Both the position numbers and the translations under genes were made by a program. A DNA stretch of 64,000 nucleotides from CAZNPU01 sp964575335. Lineage in GTDB: Bacteria; Planctomycetota; Phycisphaerae; Phycisphaerales; SM1A02. Under the pieces are notes generated by a model. The model saw only the letters and a program-made list of their open reading frames with translations, made no database searches and was not told the DNA's origin. Below are positions 48,454 through 57,412 of this stretch, piece after piece (positions within the stretch are counted from its first letter, which is position 1; every line of letters begins with the position of its first letter). The stretch spans positions 68,885 through 132,884 of the forward strand of contig CAZNPU010000006.1 in assembly GCA_964575335.1 (NCBI GenBank). Direction: 5' to 3'.

Positions 48454-48879
48454 TCATTTCGACGAGGAGGCATCCGGCTCCGGTCTTATCCACGGCGATC
48501 TGACTATGCCGTCAAGTTTCGCGCCTTCAGCGATTGCCAGCGAACGGCTGCACAGCACCTTACCCTTCCACGACGCTTTGGGGCCGAGCACAACGTCACC
48601 ATCGGTCTCGATGGTGCCTTCCAGAACGCCCTCGCACTCGATGCCTTCGCCTGAGCGGATGAGCTTGGCGACGACCCGTCCGTTCTTGGCGATGGTGATC
48701 TTGCCGCAGGTCTGCAGGTCCGTGACGGGCATGTAGCTCTTGACCAGCACGTCTTCGACCTTGAGCGCCTTGTGGCATTTCGGGCACGGCAGACTCATCG
48801 CGCGTGCTGACACCTCGAACCGGTGTCCGCACAGATAGCAGCGAACCTCTCTCCTTGCTGGCGTTTTGGCCTTGGCCAT
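48454..48879 (-). CDS. bactofilin with N-terminal zinc ribbon
   Basis: 141 residues. The N-terminus holds two CxxC pairs (CYLCGHRFEV and PCPKCHKAL) forming a probable zinc ribbon. Residues from about 50 on show the bactofilin pattern of short beta-strand repeats (GKITIAKNGRVVAKLI, GVLEGTIETDGDVVLGPKAS, GKVLCSRSLAIAEGAKLDG), which build a right-handed beta-helix polymerising into filaments. AAGGA lies seven to eight bases before the ATG. Bactofilins act as scaffolds for envelope shape and polarity. A second bactofilin is at 51186. The zinc ribbon is an uncommon addition. Confidence 0.85.
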   Translation of the reverse strand: MAKAKTPARREVRCYLCGHRFEVSARAMSLPCPKCHKALKVEDVLVKSYMPVTDLQTCGKITIAKNGRVVAKLIRSGEGIECEGVLEGTIETDGDVVLGPKASWKGKVLCSRSLAIAEGAKLDGIVRSPWIRPEPDASSSK

Positions 48880-49108
48880 TGCGATCCTTCGCTGAAAGCT
48901 GCGGCAGTCTCACAATGATATTTCTGCCGACGAAGCCGCATAGTTTAGGAAAACTGCCGCTCTGGAACAGCCCCGCCAGCCATCTAGTCTCAGCATTTGA
49001 TGAATTGCTGCCTGACAGCGGCGTTATCCGGCGGGAAGGCGGCACGGCCGAGGCCACGGGAGATCGCCTTCAGGGCCGCTGCTGCAGTAAAACAGGCGAT
49101 ACCCAGCC

Positions 49109-50527
49109 ATGAAGACGCTCTGGAACCTGCTCACAACCACGTTCAACGACTTCATGGCTGACAAGGCCCTGACGCTCGCTGCCGCCATCGCGTTCTACAC
49201 CATTTTCTCCCTCGGGCCGGTGCTGGTCATTGTGATTGCGGTTGCCGGCTTTGTGTGGGGCGAGCAGGCGGTGGAAGGCGAGCTGGTGTCGCAGATCAGC
49301 GGCACCGTGGGCGAAGGGCCTGCGCAGCAGATAGAAACTGTCATTCGCAACGCCAGCCGCGGCGCTCAGGGGATTGTCGCCACAATCATCAGCGTTGTGC
49401 TGCTGATCATCGCTGCGACGGGCGTGTTCAGCCAGGTGAAGGATTCGCTCAATACGGTGTGGGATGTCAGACCGAAAAGGGGGCTTGGCGTCTGGGGCAT
49501 CATTCGTGATCGCCTCTTTGCATTTCTTGTGGTTCTGGGCATCGCCATCCTGCTGCTGCTGGTGTTGATTGCCAGCACGGTTACCGCTGCAATCAGCGAT
49601 GCGCTTCCCATTCCGCCGCTGGTCATGTCGCTCATCGACATTGCCGCCTCATTCGTAATCGTGACGGTCGCATTCGCTGCGATATTCAAGTGGCTGCCGG
49701 ATGTGAAAATCGCCTGGCGCGATGTATGGGCGGGCGCAGCAGTGACAGCCATTCTCTTTGCCCTGGGCAAATACGCTTTGGGTATTTACCTTGGCTACAC
49801 ATCAACCGCATCGGTCTACGGCGCTGCGGGGTCGCTCATTCTTGTGCTGCTGTGGGTGTACTACAGCGCGCTGATTTTTCTGTTTGGTGCAGAGTTTACG
49901 CAGGTGTACGCCAGGCGGTGGGGCAAAGACATTCGCCCGAGCAAGTACGCAGAGCGTGTTGGCGATCTGGAACGCGAGCAGCGAGGGTTGAGTGTTGACA
50001 AGTCGCATCAGCGAGAAAGCCGGCCGGAGAAAGATCGAGATGCAGAACGGCGCGAGCCGGCGACGATTTCCGCTGCACAGCAGCATAACGAGCGAGGCCA
50101 TCGCCACGAGCCAGCAGGCCGCATGCAGGAATCACGTGAAGAAGAACAGCGACGCCGCAACTCCATCGAGTCGATCAGACCGCCTGCCGGCAACATTGGT
50201 GAAACAGAGGATAAAACAGGGGATGAAACGGGCAGCGCAACGACGGTCACGCAGCCTCACCGCCAGCATATGCCCGCTGCGTCATTGCCATCGCCATCGC
50301 CACCGCCATCGTCACTGTCAAGGCAGGGCGACGCCGGGCCGGAGATCAAACGCGGCTTGATGGTCGCCCTTGCGACATTGGCAGGCAGTGCGCTGCTGAT
50401 CGCCGCCGCTCGTAATGGGGAGCAGCGTGATCGGCAACGACGCCTTTCTGCGGAAAGGCGTTTGCGCCGCGAGCAGCGAGCATCGCAAATATCAAAACAG
50501 CTTCGCACGGGGCAACGCCGGCGTTGA
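49109..50527 (+). CDS. YihY/BrkB-family membrane protein with long C-terminal extension
   Basis: 472 residues. The first 280 residues are the YihY domain: about six helices, starting with FMADKALTLAAAIAFYTIFS and ending with YGAAGSLILVLLWVYYSALI followed by FLFGAEFTQVYARRWG. The rest is unusual: a long hydrophilic, Arg/Glu/Gln-rich region of about 120 residues, a Pro/Ser-rich stretch, one extra hydrophobic segment (GLMVALATLAGSALLIAA) and a strongly basic end. The old name ribonuclease BN for this family is wrong; it is a membrane protein of uncertain transport function. Ribosome binding site weak. Divergent from the zinc-ribbon bactofilin gene. Confidence 0.88.
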   Translation: MKTLWNLLTTTFNDFMADKALTLAAAIAFYTIFSLGPVLVIVIAVAGFVWGEQAVEGELVSQISGTVGEGPAQQIETVIRNASRGAQGIVATIISVVLLIIAATGVFSQVKDSLNTVWDVRPKRGLGVWGIIRDRLFAFLVVLGIAILLLLVLIASTVTAAISDALPIPPLVMSLIDIAASFVIVTVAFAAIFKWLPDVKIAWRDVWAGAAVTAILFALGKYALGIYLGYTSTASVYGAAGSLILVLLWVYYSALIFLFGAEFTQVYARRWGKDIRPSKYAERVGDLEREQRGLSVDKSHQRESRPEKDRDAERREPATISAAQQHNERGHRHEPAGRMQESREEEQRRRNSIESIRPPAGNIGETEDKTGDETGSATTVTQPHRQHMPAASLPSPSPPPSSLSRQGDAGPEIKRGLMVALATLAGSALLIAAARNGEQRDRQRRLSAERRLRREQRASQISKQLRTGQRRR

Positions 50528-50618
50528 CTGTGCGGTTGCAAACCACATGTGCTGGCTGCACCATAGGTGAGGTTGCGCCTGCGCTGCTGCGGGTGCATTT
50601 GCAACAGGATCTTGCTGC

Positions 50619-50975
50619 GTGCCTCACAATCACGACAACGCTCATTTGACGCCGCTGAAGGCTTTCGAGACGCTCGAGCTTCGTGTTGGCCGAGTGCTGC
50701 GTGCCGAACCCAACGAGAAGGCCCGCAAGCCCTCCTACAAGCTGTGGATTGATTTTGGCCCTCTGGGCCAGAAGCAGTCCAGCGCGCAGTTGACCGATCT
50801 GTACACCCCGGATGATCTGGCCGGTCGGCTCGTGATTGCAGCGACCAATCTGGGAGTTCGCAAAATTGCCGGGTTCGATTCGGAGGTTTTAGTGCTGGGG
50901 CTGCCTGATGAGCAGGGCCGGGTTGTCCTGCTCGCAGTGGAGCGCGACGTGCCGCTGGGCGGGCGGGTTTATTGA
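50619..50975 (+). CDS. CsaA-like tRNA-binding-domain protein
   Basis: 118 residues forming a single OB-fold of the tRNA-binding (EMAP II/Trbp111) type: FETLELRVGRVLRAEPNEKA, KLWIDFGPLGQKQSSAQLTD, GRLVIAATNLGVRKIAGFDS and the end VERDVPLGGRVY all match CsaA, a homodimer described as a Sec-linked chaperone in Bacillus. The start is GTG with AGGA ten bases upstream. It lies between the YihY gene and bactofilin 2 on the same strand. Whether it acts on tRNA or proteins is not clear for the family. Confidence 0.88.
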   Translation: MPHNHDNAHLTPLKAFETLELRVGRVLRAEPNEKARKPSYKLWIDFGPLGQKQSSAQLTDLYTPDDLAGRLVIAATNLGVRKIAGFDSEVLVLGLPDEQGRVVLLAVERDVPLGGRVY

Positions 50976-51185
50976 ATTGAGGCCGAAAATTTGGCGTCGC
51001 AAGCCGCCTAGCTGCGTCATGGCGGGCAATCTGTCACAGTCGCGCAATTCTGGCCGGTTGAGTTCGCCACGATCGGCTTGCTTTACGGTAGCATGTTGCA
51101 CTGCACAGTTGCGGCCGGTGCTGCCGGACCGCTTCAGATTCAGACTCGGAAACGCCATCCGGAAACGGACAGGAGAACATTGACA

Positions 51186-51617
51186 ATGGCTGACGCAAAT
51201 CAGGAATACGGCACCGTCATCGGGGCCGACGCTGTTTTTAAGGGCGACCTCAGCTTTGATTCCGCCGCAAAGCTTTTGGGCAAGTTTGAAGGTTCCATCA
51301 CCGCCAAGGGCAAGGTCCATGTGGCCGACGGTTCGGAATGCCGCGCAACCGTCAAGGCAAAGGAAATCTCCGTCGAGGGCCAGATTGAAGGAAACGTGGA
51401 AGCGACCGATCGCCTGGAACTCAAAGCCAAAGGCGCGATCATCGGCGATGTCGTTGCCGCTCGCATGGTTATGGCTGATGGCGCTTCGATTGACGGCCAC
51501 TGTCGCATCGGCGTCAACGGCCAGAGCAGCAATCGCTCGGCAGCAGCCTCTCCCAGCACCACTGAGGTCAAACCCAGCGGAGCGCCTCAGGGGGTTGCAG
51601 GCGTGAAAACCAAGTAA
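51186..51617 (+). CDS. bactofilin
   Basis: 143 residues of polymer-forming bactofilin. Successive beta-turn repeats of about 17-18 residues: GADAVFKGDLSFDSAAKLLG, GSITAKGKVHVADGSECRA, KEISVEGQIEGNVEATDRLE and GAIIGDVVAARMVMADGASI. The C-terminal 30 residues are Ser/Pro-rich and disordered, as is common. AGGAGA lies nine bases before the ATG. It is 2.3 kb from the other bactofilin gene, in the opposite direction. Filament-forming scaffolds linked to peptidoglycan or envelope shape; this organism also has murQ nearby. Confidence 0.92.
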   Translation: MADANQEYGTVIGADAVFKGDLSFDSAAKLLGKFEGSITAKGKVHVADGSECRATVKAKEISVEGQIEGNVEATDRLELKAKGAIIGDVVAARMVMADGASIDGHCRIGVNGQSSNRSAAASPSTTEVKPSGAPQGVAGVKTK

Positions 51618-51716
51618 GTCAGCAGGCGTAAGCCGTAGCGGTTTCATTCCGCAGTTTGCCCGCAGCAAACACGTGCCGATCGAACGCGCCGCTGCTGAAG
51701 CGGCGTGAGCGCGGTC

Positions 51717-51865
51717 GGTGTGTCCGGGAATTGAACCTATCGCAGCAATCTCGGCTTGCCCAAAGGGCAGCGGTGCGATCTCCGCGCCTCGGCAGGTTGC
51801 CCTATTCCGTTGCGCTGGCTGTAGATGCGCATATCGCCACCCTAGCATGGCGTGGGGGACACGCC
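51717..51865. other. candidate structured RNA region between bactofilin and small gene
   Basis: GGTGTGTCC (51717-51725) can pair with GGACACGCC (51857-51865) with one G-U, closing a region of about 150 bases. Inside are a hairpin around TGCCCAAAGGGCA (51758) and others. A competing perfect hairpin GGCGTG-GGGGA-CACGCC is at 51849-51865, just before the ribosome binding site of the next gene. No known RNA family was recognised. Confidence 0.3.
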
Positions 51866-51889
51866 CATTGACTGGGAGGTTACCACGCC

Positions 51890-52180
51890 ATGAACCGACA
51901 TGTGTTTCTTGTTGCCGATCTGATCGTGAGTCTCGTTGTCGCGGTCGTGGCCCACTTCGATCCCAAGCCCGATGCCGCCGCTCAACCCGAGGCGTCCATC
52001 GATGAGGTTGCGGTAACGATGACAAAGGCAGGGGCAGAGACAGACGCTAAGTCTCAAGCCGCTGCCGATGCTGCCAACGCTGCTGCGGTGGACAGTCAAC
52101 CTGATGCAGATCAGAGCAAAGCGATTGACGAATTATTGTTGAGTTACGAATTCTCCCCCGTTGCGCAGCCGGCAAGGTAA
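51890..52180 (+). CDS. small membrane-anchored or secreted protein, hypothetical
   Basis: 96 residues. N-terminal hydrophobic segment (VFLVADLIVSLVVAVVA) followed by an Ala/Asp/Glu-rich acidic region that is probably disordered. GGGAGG lies ten bases before the ATG, which supports translation. No family recognised. The sequence after it (52181-52365) holds a perfect hairpin, CTGGTTG-TTCAG-CAACCAG (52261-52279), with no T-run, and then the end of glyS on the other strand. Confidence 0.5.
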   Translation: MNRHVFLVADLIVSLVVAVVAHFDPKPDAAAQPEASIDEVAVTMTKAGAETDAKSQAAADAANAAAVDSQPDADQSKAIDELLLSYEFSPVAQPAR

Positions 52181-52365
52181 TCAGCCGATCAACAGCTCGC
52201 TCGCCTCAATTTACTATTGGTCATCCAACAAGCAATCAGTCAGGCCGAGGCGGCGGGCGCCTGGTTGTTCAGCAACCAGACGCAGCCCCGGCTTGACGGG
52301 TTCGACGCTCATGGCGTTGCGCTTTGCGCAAGGTGCGCAAGAACCGGTCAATCAATCTCATTCAC

Positions 52366-53970
52366 TTACGTTCCAATTTTCTCGGCCAGGAACGCTGCGA
52401 CCTTGTCAATGGCAATGCGCTCCTGGGTTTGCGTATCACGATCGCGCACCGTCACGGTTTGATCGCTCAGCGAATCGCCGTCGATCGTGAAACAGTACGG
52501 CGTGCCTGCTTCGTCCATTCGCGCATAACGCTTGCCGATCGACTGCTTTTCATCAAACTGCACGTTCCACTTCTTGCGCAGTTCGTGATAGAGCTTCTCA
52601 GCCATCTCCGGCATGCCGTCCTTGTTCACAAGCGGGAACACCGCCGCCTTGATCGGAGCCATGCGCGGATGGAACTTCATGTACACGCCGCTGGCGCGTG
52701 ACGGATCGGGCGTGTACGCCTCGCAGATCAGCGCCAGCGTGCCGCGGTCTGCGCCTGCGGAAGGCTCGATCACGTGCGGGAAGTAGCGTGAACGCTTCTG
52801 GATTTCTTCCTTCGGCAGGCCTTCGTTCTGCAGTTTCACCTGCAGGTCCTGATCGAAGTACATCAGCTTGTCGCCCTTGCCGGTGAACTTGGCATGTTGC
52901 CGCAGGTCGTAATCGCTGCGATGGGCGACGCCTTCCAGTTCGCCAAAGCCCGGAGCGGTGAAGGGGAAGCGGTATTCGATGTCGGATGTGCCTGCGCCTT
53001 CCTTGGCGTAGTGCGCCAGTTCATCCTTCTCGTGTTCTCGAAGCTGCAAGTTCGCGCTTGTCAGTCCAACGCTCTGCCACCACTCGTAACGGTTTTGGCG
53101 CCAGAAGGCGTACCACTCGCGGGCGGTGTCGGGATGAATGAAGAACTCGATTTCCATCTGCTCGAACTCGCGCGAGCGGAAGGTGAAGTTGCGGGGCGTG
53201 ACTTCATTGCGGAAGGCCTTGCCCTGCTGCGCGATGCCGAAGGGAACCTTGACGCGCGAAGTATCGACGACGTTCCAGAAGTTGACGAAGATGCCCTGTG
53301 CAGTCTCGGGGCGGAGATACGCCTTTGATTCCTCATCGCGCACCGCACCGACGTAGGTTTCGAACATGAGGTTGAACTGGCGCGGTTCGGTGAGCGTGCC
53401 GGGCGACTTCACATCAGGGCCGACCGTGATTGCGATTTCTTCGCGTGACAGTGATGTGAAAGAGCAGTAATCAAGTTCCTCATCCGCGATCTTGCGCTTC
53501 TTTTCTTTCTCAAGTTTCTTTCGAGCCGAAGCGCGTGACTCATCATCACCTTCGAGGAATGTATAAATCAATCCTTCCTTATCGCCGCGTACACCCATGC
53601 AGATCAGGTGATCGGCGCGGTAACGCATTTTTGTTTCCCGGCAATCCACCATTGGATCGTTGAATCCGCTGACGTGCCCCGACGCTTCCCACACCTTGGG
53701 ATGCATGATGATGGTGGTATCGAGGCCGACCATTTCGACGGGTCTGCCGTCGGGGCCGATGAGTTCCTTTTGCACCACGTCCTGCCACCAGGCGTTCTTG
53801 AGGTTGCGCTTGAGTTCCGCACCCAGAGGGCCGTAGTCCCAGAAGCCGTTGATGCCGCCGTAGATTTCCGACGACTGGAAGATGAATCCTCGCCGCCTGC
53901 ACAGGGCGACGATGTCATCCATGCTCTTGACGGTGGGGGCGGTGTTTTCGATCGCAGTGGTCTTGCTCAT
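52366..53970 (-). CDS. glyS: glycyl-tRNA synthetase, dimeric class II type
   Basis: Charges tRNA-Gly. 534 residues, the single-chain alpha2 type also found in eukaryotes and Gram-positive bacteria. Class II motif 1 area (GFIFQSSEIYGGINGFWDYG), motif 2 (AQQGKAFRNEVTPRNFTFRS) and motif 3 near RASGVYMKFHPR are present, followed by the C-terminal anticodon-binding domain (RMAPIKAAVFPLVNKDGMPE). The frame extends upstream, but ATG at 53970 fits family starts; TACGAT lies nine bases before it and there is no ribosome binding site. The 3' end converges with the small gene at 51890. Confidence 0.95.
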   Translation of the reverse strand: MSKTTAIENTAPTVKSMDDIVALCRRRGFIFQSSEIYGGINGFWDYGPLGAELKRNLKNAWWQDVVQKELIGPDGRPVEMVGLDTTIIMHPKVWEASGHVSGFNDPMVDCRETKMRYRADHLICMGVRGDKEGLIYTFLEGDDESRASARKKLEKEKKRKIADEELDYCSFTSLSREEIAITVGPDVKSPGTLTEPRQFNLMFETYVGAVRDEESKAYLRPETAQGIFVNFWNVVDTSRVKVPFGIAQQGKAFRNEVTPRNFTFRSREFEQMEIEFFIHPDTAREWYAFWRQNRYEWWQSVGLTSANLQLREHEKDELAHYAKEGAGTSDIEYRFPFTAPGFGELEGVAHRSDYDLRQHAKFTGKGDKLMYFDQDLQVKLQNEGLPKEEIQKRSRYFPHVIEPSAGADRGTLALICEAYTPDPSRASGVYMKFHPRMAPIKAAVFPLVNKDGMPEMAEKLYHELRKKWNVQFDEKQSIGKRYARMDEAGTPYCFTIDGDSLSDQTVTVRDRDTQTQERIAIDKVAAFLAEKIGT

Positions 53971-54100
53971 AGGGCAGTGATCGTAGGCGAAAAGCCCGGA
54001 TGCCAAAAGGCCAGCACGTCTCAATGCACATGCATTTTGACGGGTTGATGGGTTGAACAACAATGGACAAGTCGGATCGGCGTTGGCTGTGCGTTTATTC

Positions 54101-55192
54101 TTACGCTGCCGATTCGCTCTCGCGCTCATCCGCAGCCGTGGGCGCGACGCCTGCAATGCGGTTGGTCGCCAGTTGCACCGCCAGTTCGATCGCTGCCTTC
54201 ATCGAGCCTTCGCTGGCGGTGTTGGTGCCGGCAATGTCAAATGCAGTGCCGTGATCAGGGCTGGTGCGAATGATCGGCAGGCCGATGGTCCAGTTCACCG
54301 CTTTATCCCAGCCCAGCAGCTTCACGGGGATCAGGCCCTGGTCGTGGTACATCGCCACCACCAGGTCGTAATCGCCCGCAGCAGCACGAATGAAGATCGT
54401 GTCAGCGGGGAACGGTCCGCGGGCATCAATTCCCGCATCACGCGCAACGCGAATGGCCGGCTCGATCAGGCGCGATTCCTCATCGCCGAACTGGCCGTTC
54501 TCACCCGCGTGGGGATTCAGACCGCATACTGCGATCCTCGGCCGGGGAATGCCAAGCTGCATGCACGCCTGATGTCCCAGGTCGATCGGATCGAACACTC
54601 TGCCGATGGTGAGCGTGTTGCGAATGTCCATCAGCGGGATGTGCGTAGTGGCCAGCGCGACGCGCAGACGCGGTGAAACAAACATCATCGCGTGCCGCTT
54701 GGCTTTGGTGCGATGGGCGAACAGCTCGGTATGGCCAGGCCAGTTGGCAAAGCCAGCCATCACCCACGACTCCTTGCAGATCGGCCCGGTGACAACCGCA
54801 TCGAGGTGGCGCGGATGCTCTGCAGGCAAGAGGGCGTCGCCAATGGCTTCCTCAACAAATGCCTTGGAAGCGATGCCGCCCATCTTCGATGGCGCGTGGG
54901 GAATCTTCACCAAGCCATCGAACTCATCAAAATCCAGCACCACGATGTCTTCGTAAATTTTCCGAGTGGTGCGATCGGAATCGTGCTGCACGCGGTACCA
55001 GAACGGCTCAAGCTCCTGCCGATCCGCAGCGTAGGTGAGCAGTTCGTTCAGACCATAAATCACAAAGCGAGCCTGGCGGCGAAAATCGCGATCAGCCAGC
55101 GCTTTGATGATCACTTCAGGGCCGATGCCGGCCGGATCGCCCATGGTGATGCCGATGGTGGGCTTACGCAAATTGTCGGCCGGCGTGGTCAT
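54101..55192 (-). CDS. pdxA: 4-hydroxythreonine-4-phosphate dehydrogenase
   Basis: Pyridoxal phosphate biosynthesis: NAD-dependent oxidation and decarboxylation of 4-phosphohydroxy-L-threonine. 363 residues. It starts with IGITMGDPAGIGPEVIIKAL; metal ligands are His in WPGHTELFAHRT, the His in GLNPHAGENGQFGDEE and His in VAMYHDQGLIPVKLL. The C-terminal 20 residues are a non-conserved Ala/Glu tail. TACCAT lies 7 bases before the ATG without a ribosome binding site. It lies just upstream of glyS on the same strand with a 130-base gap, so they may be expressed together or from separate promoters. Confidence 0.96.
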   Translation of the reverse strand: MTTPADNLRKPTIGITMGDPAGIGPEVIIKALADRDFRRQARFVIYGLNELLTYAADRQELEPFWYRVQHDSDRTTRKIYEDIVVLDFDEFDGLVKIPHAPSKMGGIASKAFVEEAIGDALLPAEHPRHLDAVVTGPICKESWVMAGFANWPGHTELFAHRTKAKRHAMMFVSPRLRVALATTHIPLMDIRNTLTIGRVFDPIDLGHQACMQLGIPRPRIAVCGLNPHAGENGQFGDEESRLIEPAIRVARDAGIDARGPFPADTIFIRAAAGDYDLVVAMYHDQGLIPVKLLGWDKAVNWTIGLPIIRTSPDHGTAFDIAGTNTASEGSMKAAIELAVQLATNRIAGVAPTAADERESESAA

Positions 55193-55371
55193 TGGTCAAA
55201 TGGTAGGCGAAGGGGACATCGCAAGCGATTGGCTGAGCGTGGCAGGAAAGGGGAAACGTTCCGCAACACGTTGCCAGCACGATCGGCCATGCTGGACAAA
55301 ACGCATGAAAACGCGTTGAAAGGGCCGGATACGGAATTGATGAGCGAATTGATTATCCACAAAACGCCGCG

Positions 55372-56064
55372 TTATTCCACGCCGGTCGTCATGTCCTGCA
55401 CGCCGAGTGATTGAGCCATGTTCTCCACAATGCGGCGAAGCTGCGCGAGTTCCTGTTCAAGTTGGTCCACGCGGTGGCGCAGATCCGCATCGTTCGATGA
55501 TGACGTTGCTGCGCTGGTGGCATATGCCTCCGGCATTGCGCCTGCAGCGGACGGGGCATCGATGGGATGCAGGTTCGGACACAGCAACTGCATGTATCGC
55601 GGCGCACGATCGCCCGGCGCGGGCGGCAGTTGCCTGACCAGAGGCTCCTGTCGATTCGCCAGGCTCTCAAGCACGTTCTTGACGACCTCGATCGATTCCA
55701 GCGGATGCATGCGCGACGCTCTGCCGCGCAATTCGCCTGCGGTCTGCGGCCCGCGCAGCAGCAATTCCGCCAAGATGACCAATTCGCTTGTGCCGATCTC
55801 CAGCACATCGCGTGTGACGTGGCGGTATTTTTCAACCCGGCTGCCGCTGAGCATGACTTCGCGCACCAGCCCCTTGGTGCGCAGGCCGTCGAGTCCTTCG
55901 AGCACCTGTTCATCGGTGTAGTTCGTAACCGGTTCGCGGTTGTTTTTCTGATTGCAGCCGTTGACCAGTGCGTTGAGCGTCAGCGGGTACTGTTGAGGCG
56001 TGGTTTGTGCTTTTTCAATCAGCACGCCGAGGATGCGCGATTCGATGGGATTCAACGTGATCAT
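55372..56064 (-). CDS. YceH/UPF0502-family winged-helix protein
   Basis: 230 residues. Begins ITLNPIESRILGVLIEKAQT and TPQQYPLTLNALVNGCNQKN, the hallmark of the YceH (DUF480) family: two winged-helix domains (about 1-85 and 95-165, the second with ELVILAELLLRGPQTAGELR). The C-terminal segment (DADLRHRVDQLEQELAQLRR) is a short coiled coil typical for the family. No enzyme residues are evident; a DNA-binding or regulatory role is assumed but unproven. It lies between pdxA and purC on the same strand. Confidence 0.92.
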   Translation of the reverse strand: MITLNPIESRILGVLIEKAQTTPQQYPLTLNALVNGCNQKNNREPVTNYTDEQVLEGLDGLRTKGLVREVMLSGSRVEKYRHVTRDVLEIGTSELVILAELLLRGPQTAGELRGRASRMHPLESIEVVKNVLESLANRQEPLVRQLPPAPGDRAPRYMQLLCPNLHPIDAPSAAGAMPEAYATSAATSSSNDADLRHRVDQLEQELAQLRRIVENMAQSLGVQDMTTGVE

Positions 56065-56133
56065 GGTGTGCAGGAATCGTGTGGTCTGTCGCAGGAGCAG
56101 CAGCGAAGTTCATGGATCACTGCCGGCGTTTCG

Positions 56134-57117
56134 TCAGGGTTGAGACTCGTCATCGCCGAACAGGCGCCGCTTCGCCTCAACGTATCGCGCCATGGTGTTG
56201 GCTACAACATCATCGGGAAGTGCAGGGCCGGGCGGCTGCTTGGCCCATTTGCCGGCGGCAACAAGCTCCAGCAGATAGTTGCGCACATACTGTTTGTCGA
56301 AGCTTTGCTGATCACGGCCGGGTTCATATTCCTCAGCAGGCCAGAAGCGGGAGCTGTCGGGCGTCAGCACTTCATCAACCAGCAGCAGTTCGTCAGTCGG
56401 ACGCCCGGCTTCATCCAGCGCGAAACCGAACTCAAACTTGGTATCGGCAAGGATGATGCCGCGCGATTCCGCATGCCTGGCTGCGCTGGCATAAATCCGA
56501 ATCGACAAATCGCGCAGCCGCGACATCACCTCTCGTCCGGCAATGGCACACGCCTGCTCAAAGTCAATGTTCTCGTCATGTCCAACCGCTGCTTTGGTGG
56601 CGGGCGTAAAGATCGGTTCGGGAAGCCGATCGCATTGGCGGAGCCCCGCGGGCAAATTGATACCGCAGACGGATTGCGTCGCCTGATATTCAACCCACCC
56701 TGAGCCGGCGAGATAGCCGCGCACCACGCATTCAATCGGCACAACCTGGGCTGCACGGACCAGCATCATGCGGCCGGCGATAAGTGCGCGGTCTTCCGCA
56801 GACAGCAGCGGTACGTCATTGGGATCGGTTGAAAGCAGGTGATCGCGCACGATGTTTTCGCGGCGGATGTGCTCAAACCACTTGACGCTGATTTCCGTGA
56901 GCAGTTTTCCCTTGCCGGGAATCGGCGTGGGCATGACCACATCAAACGCACTGATGCGGTCGCTGGCGACAATGAGCACGCGCGGCTGGAGGTGATCTGC
57001 GGGTACCGTGTACATATCGCGCACCTTGCCCTGTCGCCGGTTAGGCAGCGGCAGGTGCGTCTCAAAAACGCCTTGGGGCGTCGCGGTGGGGCCGGCGTGG
57101 TGCGTGTTGGCCGTCAT
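56134..57117 (-). CDS. purC: phosphoribosylaminoimidazole-succinocarboxamide (SAICAR) synthase
   Basis: Joins aspartate to CAIR with ATP in purine biosynthesis. 327 residues, close to the yeast-type length and longer than the E. coli form. Motifs: RQGKVRDMYTV (ATP loop), SDRISAFDVVMPTPIPGKG, VVRGYLAGSGWVEYQ, and the metal site LADTKFEFGF followed by DEVLTPDSSRFW. ATG at 57117 is preceded by TATACT only 6 bases upstream. It is divergent from the GH10-like gene and about 70 bases upstream of yceH. Confidence 0.96.
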   Translation of the reverse strand: MTANTHHAGPTATPQGVFETHLPLPNRRQGKVRDMYTVPADHLQPRVLIVASDRISAFDVVMPTPIPGKGKLLTEISVKWFEHIRRENIVRDHLLSTDPNDVPLLSAEDRALIAGRMMLVRAAQVVPIECVVRGYLAGSGWVEYQATQSVCGINLPAGLRQCDRLPEPIFTPATKAAVGHDENIDFEQACAIAGREVMSRLRDLSIRIYASAARHAESRGIILADTKFEFGFALDEAGRPTDELLLVDEVLTPDSSRFWPAEEYEPGRDQQSFDKQYVRNYLLELVAAGKWAKQPPGPALPDDVVANTMARYVEAKRRLFGDDESQP

Positions 57118-57123
57118 TTCGCC

Positions 57124-57153
57124 AGTATATCAGGCGGATCAGTCGGCTGTCTT
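57124..57153 (-). promoter_or_regulatory. predicted purC promoter, transcription start at the start codon
   Basis: On the minus strand: AAGACA, 18 bases, TATACT (57124-57129), then only GGCGAA before the ATG. A start of transcription at the ATG itself is expected, with no room for a ribosome binding site. Confidence 0.5.
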
Positions 57154-57412
57154 TCAGCGTACAACCCTTGCGATGTTGCGGATTTCTCAAGAGTTGCCAA
57201 GAATCGAAAACCCGCAACAATGCGTCGAAGACCACGAGGGGGCGTTGGTCCAGGGATGCTGGCTGGGAGGATCGCATCGTGGCGATCCGATATCGGCCTT
57301 TTCCGGCTGCCAGCATCCACCCGGCGGGGCTGCTGTGGCTGTAACGGTTCGATGTGCAGCGCAGCATCAGGTCGGCTGACAGTGTTTCAGGAATGACGGA
57401 TTTCGCTTGAAC

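Noticed and set aside
51718..51745. Minus-strand GGTTCAATTCCC that looks like a tRNA T-arm
   Set aside because: The T-stem does not pair, no 7-base anticodon loop is present and no matching acceptor at tRNA distance exists; tmRNA features are also missing.
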